From contig SVMQ01000174.1 in NCBI GenBank assembly GCA_015067375.1, positions 1 through 5,238 of the forward strand: a DNA stretch of 5,238 bases, written 5' to 3'. This document shows, piece after piece, positions 1 through 4,538 of this stretch. This stretch comes from Oscillospiraceae bacterium (lineage in GTDB: Bacteria > Bacillota > Clostridia > Oscillospirales > Ruminococcaceae). Made by a program: the position numbers and the translations under genes. Numbering within the stretch: position 1 is the first letter of the stretch; every line of letters starts with the position of its first letter. A model generated the notes under the pieces. That model did not search any database and was not told the DNA's origin. It worked only from the letters and a program-made list of their open reading frames with translations.

Positions 1-1
1 A

Positions 2-586
2 TGCGGGGATGTAATCCTCAGAAGCTGCAAGACTTCGTGCTTTGCCGTGATGGAAATGCTATGCCGCAGCAAAAGCTGCATGAAAACAGAGGAATGTCTT
101 GCGCATGAGCTTCACGCGGTGGTCTCCCCTGAGCAGGACGGCGCAAGAAGAGCAAGGCTTTTCCTTATTATAAAGGATATGTTTTCGTCGGCTGATATGA
201 TAGCCGCATTTGAACAGGTTGTAGTTGCTCTGGAGGGAACGATAAAACACGGCACAGCACAAAGATTTAATACTATATTCAGTATCGAGCTTATACGCGG
301 CAGAAGAGGCGGTTTTACCAAGAAATTCGGACAATACGCACTGAATAACATAATAAAAGCCGCGTTCTGGGAGTGGATGATAACAGGCTGGGACAGCGAC
401 CTCACCATATCACAGAATCTAAGCTGCTTTCTGTTCTTTGCAAAGGCAATAAGGATCGCTGCAGACGGCGCAGTGGCTAACGCAAAGCACGAGGATGAGA
501 TATTCTGCACCATGAGCGACATAATTTCTGCTATGCTGTCGGAAAAAAACACCACAGCACGCGTGTGGAGAAATCTGTCGCTGTGA
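2..586 (+). CDS. fliB: Probable flagellin lysine N-methylase FliB, C-terminal part (5' end outside window)
   Basis: The frame is open from the first bases and ends in TGA at 584-586, leaving about 194 visible codons. The internal ATG at 47 lacks a convincing ribosome binding site, so I treat the gene as entering from upstream. The visible N-terminal part is Cys-rich (SCKTSC, then three more Cys within about 25 residues), where FliB proteins carry Cys-rich putative Fe-S ligands ending in an SCP-type motif. The C-terminal part is alpha-helical. It has an F-x-x-Y-x-L-N-N-I-I-K-A-A-F segment and a late acidic HEDEI helix, resembling the NY(L/I)xxxxF and (E)H-x-(E/D) regions near the FliB C-terminus. 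FliB methylates lysines on flagellin before or during export, and the next gene is flagellin, which supports the call. The match is by eye and from memory; a generic Cys-rich hypothetical protein is the alternative. The gene ends 20 bp before a terminator, so it is not in the flagellin transcript. Confidence 0.5.
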   Translation, partial: CGDVILRSCKTSCFAVMEMLCRSKSCMKTEECLAHELHAVVSPEQDGARRARLFLIIKDMFSSADMIAAFEQVVVALEGTIKHGTAQRFNTIFSIELIRGRRGGFTKKFGQYALNNIIKAAFWEWMITGWDSDLTISQNLSCFLFFAKAIRIAADGAVANAKHEDEIFCTMSDIISAMLSEKNTTARVWRNLSL

Positions 587-606
587 TTTTAACAAAAGCA
601 AACACA

Positions 607-640
607 AAAATCCCCTGTGGTAGACGCTACAGGGGATTTT
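607..640 (+). terminator. Intrinsic terminator after the fliB-like gene, probably bidirectional
   Basis: AAAATCCCCTGT (607-618) pairs perfectly with ACAGGGGATTTT (629-640), a 12-bp stem with a 10-nt loop; G-T and G-C pairs could lengthen the stem inside the loop. The T run ends the right arm and an A run begins the left arm, so the signal could also stop transcription from the opposite strand. It lies 20 bp after the stop codon at 586 and separates the upstream gene from the flagellin promoter. Confidence 0.9.
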
Positions 641-711
641 AACATTCTTTCATAAACCGCTGTTTGACGGTATTTTCTTTTATATGGAGAGGTAATGAAA
701 GCACAATACAT

Positions 712-748
712 AAAAAATTCAAAAAAATTTTAAAAATTTTCAAAAAAA
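712..748 (+). promoter_or_regulatory. Phased A-tracts upstream of the flagellin promoter
   Basis: Four A-tracts (712-717, 721-727, 732-736, 742-748) sit one after another with centres roughly 9.5 to 11 bp apart, close to one helical turn, ending 3 bp before the promoter -35 element. Such phasing is known to bend DNA, and A-rich DNA here can act as an UP element for the RNA polymerase alpha subunit. Curvature or UP activity in this case is inferred from spacing alone. Confidence 0.6.
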
Positions 749-751
749 CGC

Positions 752-781
752 TAAAGTTTTTGGAAAATCGGTCGATATAAT
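752..781 (+). promoter_or_regulatory. Sigma-28 (SigD/FliA) promoter of flagellin, overlapping a TATAAT
   Basis: TAAA at 752-755 and GTCGATAT at 771-778 are separated by exactly 15 bp, matching the Firmicutes SigD consensus (TAAA-N15-[GC]CCGATAT) with about one mismatch in the -10. Transcription should start near 785. A perfect sigma-A -10 hexamer, TATAAT, overlaps at 776-781, but no -35 lies 17 bp upstream (AAAGTT at 753-758), so sigma-28 is the likely main driver. Late-class flagellar expression, released when FlgM is exported, is the expected regulation. Confidence 0.88.
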
Positions 782-790
782 ATACGTGAT

Positions 791-817
791 AGCTGAAAAG
801 CAAAAAGCTTTTAAGCT
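791..817 (+). other. 5'-proximal hairpin of the flagellin leader
   Basis: AGCT (791-794) pairs with AGCT (814-817) and AAAAGC (796-801) with GCTTTT (807-812), around one G-A mismatch and a five-A loop. It begins about 6 nt from the predicted transcript start, a position where hairpins protect abundant mRNAs from 5'-end-dependent decay. That role is inferred. AAGCT recurs at 828-832, so alternative pairings exist. Confidence 0.5.
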
Positions 818-903
818 AAGGTCTCAAAGCTTGCGGGTCCTCCCAAGTGTACATAAGGAGCAAACAGGCAGAGGGACTACGAAAAATTTTATTACTTTAA
901 ACT

Positions 904-938
904 CACCCCGACAGGAAAGGAATTCCGACAATGGGGTG
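904..938 (+). promoter_or_regulatory. Hairpin with GGA loop just upstream of the flagellin RBS (possible CsrA site)
   Basis: CACCCC (904-909) pairs with GGGGTG (933-938). Inside, GGAA (914-917) pairs with TTCC (923-926) around an AGGAA loop. The internal loop has GACA on both sides. CsrA dimers bind GGA in hairpin loops, often bridging to a second GGA in the Shine-Dalgarno, which here is AAGGAGGA at 946-953. In Bacillus subtilis the flagellin mRNA hag is controlled this way by CsrA and FliW. Structure is seen; CsrA binding is inferred, and csrA and fliW are not in the window. Confidence 0.4.
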
Positions 939-945
939 CGAAATC

Positions 946-953
946 AAGGAGGA
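946..953 (+). promoter_or_regulatory. Strong ribosome binding site that fixes the flagellin start
   Basis: AAGGAGGA is a near-perfect Shine-Dalgarno followed by a 7-nt spacer to ATG 961. It selects that start over the in-frame ATG at 931, which would add ten residues foreign to flagellins and place its own start inside a hairpin. Its GGAGGA is fully complementary to TCCTCC at 838-843 in the leader. Confidence 0.9.
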
Positions 954-960
954 AATTATT

Positions 961-2895
961 ATGGCAGGAATGGTAGTACAGCATAACATGAACGCGCTCA
1001 ACGCGTACAACAGGCTGAACGTAAACGTAAACGGTCTCAAGAAGTCTTCTGAGAAGCTTTCTTCCGGTTACAGAATCAATCGCGCAGGCGACGACGCTGC
1101 AGGTCTCGCAATCTCTGAGAAGATGAGATCTCAGATCCGTGGCCTCAACCAGGCTAAGAGAAACTCTCAGGACGGTATCTCCATGATCCAGACATTTGAG
1201 GGTGCTCTTCAGGAATCCCACTCCATTCTTCAGAGAATGAAGGAGCTCGCTGCTGAGTCTGCTAACGGTACATACGATAACGCTACTGACCGTGCAGCTA
1301 TCCAGCTCGAGTTCGATCAGCTCAACGACGAGCTGAACCAGATCGCTGACACAGACTTCAACGGCACAATCGTTCTTAACGGCGGTGAGATGGCTGATGG
1401 TCTGAAGGCAGTTAACGGCGAGTTCAACTACAAGGAATATGTTCGTGATCCTCAGCAGCTTGACTCTTCTTTCGTAACTGTTATCGACGGTCAGAATGCT
1501 GACGACAGCGATACTGCTGTAAATATGGACGGCGTTTGGGCAAAGCTGAACACAAACTGGAACAGAACAGACGCTTCTGTTGCAAACGACGGTCCTGAGA
1601 GCGTTGATGTAGAGATCACATACGACGCAACAGGCGGCGATAATGGTACAACATTCTGGAAGGTTACCGGCGCAACAAATGGTGCAGTTGTTGAAAATAT
1701 CACAGCTACATCTACACGCAACGGTGGTTTCACTCTCAAGACAACTACAGGCAACATCGAGATTGCTAAGACTGTTATTGACCAGAATTCTCTTACAAAT
1801 GGCGATAAGGTAGTTCTTACTCTCAACAACCCCAAGAATTCTCAGACAGCTGCTACTCTCGCAGGTGCTGAGGTAAGCAATGATTCTATGGTTGCAGGCG
1901 TAAAGACAACAGCATTTGATACAGACGATATCGATATCACTGTTGCTGTTGACGCTGTAGCTGATACAGATGCAACAAAGGTAACAGACGCTATTTATAA
2001 TATCATGGATGGCGCTACCTTTACACAGAAGATTACAGCAAATACAGCAGCTACAGATACAGATAGCAGCCTTTCCATTAAGCTTACTGATGATAACAAT
2101 ACTGAGCTTAAGAGCGCAGCTAATACCGTTCAGTCACTTGAAGTGTATGTAGACGGCGAAAAGGTAAAGCTTGGTTATCAGTTTGATGGTACAGATGGTA
2201 CTTTCAAGATTGGTCTGTTAAACGCAGCTGGTGATGCTATTGGTACTAACCTTATGACAATCACTGCTTCCAAGGTTGCTGCTGATACCACTAATGATAC
2301 AGCAGGTACAAAGTCCTGGACAATCGGTGTTGAGCACAGCTCTTTCGATGATTCCAATAAGGCTAATGTAGAGCTTAAGGAACCCGCTGATGCATCTGTT
2401 TCTCACTCCAACTCCTTTACTAAGTCTGAAGCTATCATGACTTACACAGATAACATCACTCTGCAGACAGGCGCTCGTACAAAGGATAGTGTAAACTTCA
2501 CATTCAAGTACAACACCGATGGTTCTGCTGACATGGGCGACCTCAAGGCTAACCTCAACTGCTCCGCACGTGCTGACGGTCTGAACACAGCTAACCTGTC
2601 CCTTGCTTCTCAGGAAGATGCTAACTACGCTATCGACCAGATCGACAAGGCTATCAACAAGGTTTCCATGGTTCGTGCTTCCTTCGGTTCTATCCAGAAC
2701 AGACTCGAGCACAAGATCGAGAACATCACAACAACAGCTGAGAACCTGACAGAAGCTGAGTCCACAATCCGTGATACAGACATGGCTTCCGAGATGATGA
2801 ACTACACCAAGTTCAACATTCTGCAGCAGGCAGCTCAGTCTATGCTCGCTCAGGCAAATCAGCAGCCCCAGGGCATTCTCCAGCTCCTCGGCTAA
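961..2895 (+). CDS. fliC: Flagellin, structural subunit of the flagellar filament
   Basis: The 644-residue product is secreted through the flagellar type III apparatus and polymerises into the filament. Residues 1 to about 165 form the conserved N-terminal D0/D1 helices (N-x-x-A-x-N-R start, EKLSSGYRINRAGDDAAGLA at 31-50, LQRMKELAAESANGT at 90-104, DFNGTIVLNGG at 132-142). Residues about 531-644 form the C-terminal D1/D0 helices (RASFGSIQNRLEH, TRD-like IRDTDMASEM, ending in QGILQLLG). Between them lies a Thr/Asp/Ala-rich variable region of about 365 residues, the surface-exposed D2/D3 part, making this larger than the 270-400 residues common in Firmicutes. Asn codons switch from almost all AAC in the ends to about half AAT in the middle. 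There is a single Cys (534), unusual for flagellins. Transcription should come from the sigma-28 promoter at 752-778 and end at the terminators at 3030-3096, giving a monocistronic mRNA. The family call is certain; the domain limits are approximate. Confidence 0.98.
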   Translation: MAGMVVQHNMNALNAYNRLNVNVNGLKKSSEKLSSGYRINRAGDDAAGLAISEKMRSQIRGLNQAKRNSQDGISMIQTFEGALQESHSILQRMKELAAESANGTYDNATDRAAIQLEFDQLNDELNQIADTDFNGTIVLNGGEMADGLKAVNGEFNYKEYVRDPQQLDSSFVTVIDGQNADDSDTAVNMDGVWAKLNTNWNRTDASVANDGPESVDVEITYDATGGDNGTTFWKVTGATNGAVVENITATSTRNGGFTLKTTTGNIEIAKTVIDQNSLTNGDKVVLTLNNPKNSQTAATLAGAEVSNDSMVAGVKTTAFDTDDIDITVAVDAVADTDATKVTDAIYNIMDGATFTQKITANTAATDTDSSLSIKLTDDNNTELKSAANTVQSLEVYVDGEKVKLGYQFDGTDGTFKIGLLNAAGDAIGTNLMTITASKVAADTTNDTAGTKSWTIGVEHSSFDDSNKANVELKEPADASVSHSNSFTKSEAIMTYTDNITLQTGARTKDSVNFTFKYNTDGSADMGDLKANLNCSARADGLNTANLSLASQEDANYAIDQIDKAINKVSMVRASFGSIQNRLEHKIENITTTAENLTEAESTIRDTDMASEMMNYTKFNILQQAAQSMLAQANQQPQGILQLLG

Positions 2896-2900
2896 TCGAA

Positions 2901-2976
2901 TTGAATTTTCTCACGAAAATTCAACGCTTACATTCGCTGACGCGAATGTCGGGCTTGTCGCTTAACGCGGCATAGC
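2901..2976 (+). repeat. Three tandem hairpins directly after the flagellin stop codon
   Basis: Three inverted repeats follow in close series: TTGAATTTTC/GAAAATTCAA (2901-2910/2915-2924, 4-nt loop TCAC), ACATTCGC/GCGAATGT (2930-2937/2942-2949, loop TGAC), and TGTCGC/GCGGCA (2956-2961/2967-2972, one G-T pair, extendable by three pairs to 2953 and 2976 with a bulged T). None is followed by a T run, so they are not terminators. The first begins 5 nt after the TAA. They could stabilise the mRNA 3' end, or be a copy of a dispersed intergenic repeat (REP/MITE-like). The pairings are directly visible; the role is not known. Confidence 0.7.
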
Positions 2977-3029
2977 AAGAGCAAAGAATGCACAGGCAGC
3001 TTGATAGCTGACTAGCAAATAACTGATTT

Positions 3030-3060
3030 CAGCCCCTCGGGAATACTCGGGGGGCTGTTT
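3030..3060 (+). terminator. First flagellin terminator hairpin (GC-rich)
   Basis: CAGCCCCTCGGG (3030-3041) pairs with CTCGGGGGGCTG (3046-3057) around an AATA loop, with two G-T pairs. The tail is short (TTT then CAATT), so termination may be partial and completed by the next hairpin. Confidence 0.75.
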
Positions 3061-3066
3061 CAATTG

Positions 3067-3096
3067 CTCCCGAATATCTTCGGGAGTCATTTTTTT
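3067..3096 (+). terminator. Second flagellin terminator with T7 tail
   Basis: CTCCCGAA (3067-3074) pairs perfectly with TTCGGGAG (3079-3086) around a TATC loop, followed by TCA and seven T (3090-3096). It is a canonical intrinsic terminator, 9 nt behind the first. Together they insulate the next gene from very strong flagellin transcription. Confidence 0.92.
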
Positions 3097-3107
3097 GTCC
3101 TTTTCTA

Positions 3108-3136
3108 TTGCAATTTACATAAAAATGTGGTATGAT
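3108..3136 (+). promoter_or_regulatory. Sigma-A promoter of the aspartokinase gene
   Basis: TTGCAA (3108-3113) and TATGAT (3131-3136) are 17 bp apart, with an extended -10 TG one base upstream of the hexamer. The start site should be near 3143, giving a leader of about 36 nt, too short for a lysine (L-box) riboswitch. So any lysine or threonine control of this copy is more likely to be allosteric than through the leader. Confidence 0.8.
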
Positions 3137-3178
3137 TAAATATATATGTAAAAAAAACAAACAGAAAGGTGATATATC

Positions 3179-4498
3179 ATGAGCAAAGTAGTTAAATTCG
3201 GCGGCAGCTCCCTTGCTGACGCTAATCAGTTCAGAAAGGTCGCTGACATAATCCACGCAGATCCCGAGCGCTGCTATGTCGTTCCCTCCGCACCCGGTAA
3301 GAGATATTCCGACGATATCAAGGTTACGGATATGCTCTACACCTGCTATGACGCAGTGCAGAACGGCGAGGATTTCGACAAGTCCTTTGCAGGCATTAAG
3401 GAGCGTTTCAACGGCATTATCTCCGACCTTGGCCTTACACTCGATCTTTCCGAGGAGTTTGAAAAGATCGGCGTTAATTTCAAGGCTGATGCAGGCAGAG
3501 AGTACGCTGCAAGCCGCGGCGAGTACCTCAACGGTATCATTCTCGCGAATTTCCTCGGCTTTGACTTCATCGACGCTGCAAAGGCTATCTTCTTCACAAA
3601 TAAGGGTCATTTTGACGATGATATAACAAATGCTTGCCTCGGTGCAATGCTTGACAAGACAGAAAAGGCAGTTATTCCCGGCTTCTACGGCGCTATGCCC
3701 GACGGAACTATCAAAACTTTCTCCCGCGGCGGCTCTGATTTTACAGGTTCTGTTGTTGCAAAGGCTGCACAGGCTGATATGTATGAGAACTGGACAGACG
3801 TAAGCGGTATGCTGGTAGCGGACCCCAGAATAGTTGAAAATCCCGCAGGTATCAGCATTATCACCTACAGCGAGCTGCGTGAGCTTTCCTACATGGGTGC
3901 AAGCGTTCTGCACGAAGACGCTGTTTTCCCCGTAAGAAGTGCGGGTATTCCCATCAATATCAAGAACACAAACGCTCCCGAGGACGCAGGAACACTTATC
4001 GTTCCTTCCGAGAAGAATCCCGCAGCAGAGCACGTTATCACAGGTATTGCAGGCAAGAAGGATTTCTCTGTAATCTCCATCGAAAAGGACAGAATGAACA
4101 GCCACAAGGGCTTCCTGCGCAGACTGCTCCAGGTGCTTGAAAACCACGGCATTTTCCCTGAGCATATGCCCACAGGTATTGATACTGTCAGCGTTATCGT
4201 AAATTCGCATGAGCTTGAGGGTCAGCGCGAGAAGCTCGCACAGCGCCTTATCGACGTTGTTAAGCCCGACCATTTCGAGATAATCGACGGTCTTGCACTT
4301 ATCGCGGTAGTTGGACGCGGAATGCGCTCTGTAAAGGGTACAGCTACAAGAGTATTTGCTGCGCTCTCTCACGCAAACATAAACATCAGAATGATCGACC
4401 AGGGCTCCAGTGAGCTTAATATCATTGTAGGTATTGAGAGCGAGGACTTTGAAAAGGCTATCAAGGTCATCTATAATATGTTCATGCTCAGCGAATAA
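3179..4498 (+). CDS. lysC: Aspartate kinase (aspartokinase, YclM-type monofunctional)
   Basis: This cytoplasmic enzyme phosphorylates L-aspartate with ATP, the committed step toward lysine/diaminopimelate, threonine, methionine and isoleucine. The 439 residues are a full-length monofunctional aspartokinase. The kinase domain (about 1-275) starts with KFGGSSLAD, with the catalytic Lys at 6. SRGEYLNG (112-119) supplies the aspartate-binding Glu115, and FSRGGSDFTG (181-190) supplies Arg183 and the nucleotide region. WTDVSGMLVADPR (205-217) and SYMGASVLHEDAVFP (237-251) are further family signatures. Two C-terminal ACT domains (about 287-365 and 370-439) should bind the amino-acid feedback inhibitor. 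PTGIDTVSVIV (331-341) is the effector-site segment and looks most like B. subtilis YclM/ThrD, which responds to lysine plus threonine; the effector here is not proven. The start has AAAGGTGA six bases upstream and its own sigma-A promoter. The symbol is the generic aspartokinase name; the paralogue cannot be settled without the genome. Confidence 0.96.
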   Translation: MSKVVKFGGSSLADANQFRKVADIIHADPERCYVVPSAPGKRYSDDIKVTDMLYTCYDAVQNGEDFDKSFAGIKERFNGIISDLGLTLDLSEEFEKIGVNFKADAGREYAASRGEYLNGIILANFLGFDFIDAAKAIFFTNKGHFDDDITNACLGAMLDKTEKAVIPGFYGAMPDGTIKTFSRGGSDFTGSVVAKAAQADMYENWTDVSGMLVADPRIVENPAGISIITYSELRELSYMGASVLHEDAVFPVRSAGIPINIKNTNAPEDAGTLIVPSEKNPAAEHVITGIAGKKDFSVISIEKDRMNSHKGFLRRLLQVLENHGIFPEHMPTGIDTVSVIVNSHELEGQREKLAQRLIDVVKPDHFEIIDGLALIAVVGRGMRSVKGTATRVFAALSHANINIRMIDQGSSELNIIVGIESEDFEKAIKVIYNMFMLSE

Positions 4499-4538
4499 TA
4501 CTGCTGAAATACCTTAACTTTAAAAAGGGGGAATTATC

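Larger units (their letters stand above)
785..960 (+). other. Long 5' leader of the flagellin mRNA
   Basis: This stretch between the predicted transcription start and the ATG has no supported gene. It holds, in order, a 5'-proximal hairpin (791-817), an anti-Shine-Dalgarno segment TCCTCC (838-843), a segment GAGGGAC (871-877) that can compete for it, a hairpin with a GGA-containing loop (904-938) and the ribosome binding site (946-953). About 175 nt is long for a simple leader and suggests post-transcriptional control. I could not fit it to a riboswitch class that I know. Confidence 0.6.

Noticed and set aside
664..698. TTGACG at 664-669 as the -35 of a sigma-A promoter
   Set aside because: No -10-like hexamer lies 16-18 bp downstream (GAGAGG at 687-692).
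695..733. Twelve-codon frame (ATG 695 to TAA 733) behind GGAGAGG
   Set aside because: The Shine-Dalgarno-like sequence is only 2 nt from the ATG, there is no matching promoter, and the peptide is a by-product of the A-tracts.
791..885. Resemblance of the leader to a c-di-GMP-I (GEMM) riboswitch (GAAAAGCAAA ... CAAAGC....GGGTC)
   Set aside because: The similarity is limited to short strings. The GNRA-capped P2 hairpin, the GACGCAAAGCC junction and the closing GGUA/UACC hairpin are missing. A cmscan against RF01051 would settle it; a significant hit would reverse this.
931..960. In-frame upstream ATG that would lengthen flagellin by ten residues
   Set aside because: The added residues do not fit the flagellin N-terminus, the ATG lies against the 904-938 hairpin with only a weak purine stretch upstream, and a near-perfect ribosome binding site stands 7 nt before ATG 961.
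786..986. Open frame from GTG in the flagellin leader overlapping the flagellin start
   Set aside because: It starts at the predicted transcript 5' end with no ribosome binding site, the product is low-complexity and charged, and it runs out of frame into flagellin.
3029..4372. Long open frame (447 codons) on the minus strand opposite aspartokinase
   Set aside because: It mirrors the codon bias of the real gene on the + strand, has Cys-rich, unfamiliar composition, and overlaps a certain aspartokinase; no ribosome binding site was evident.
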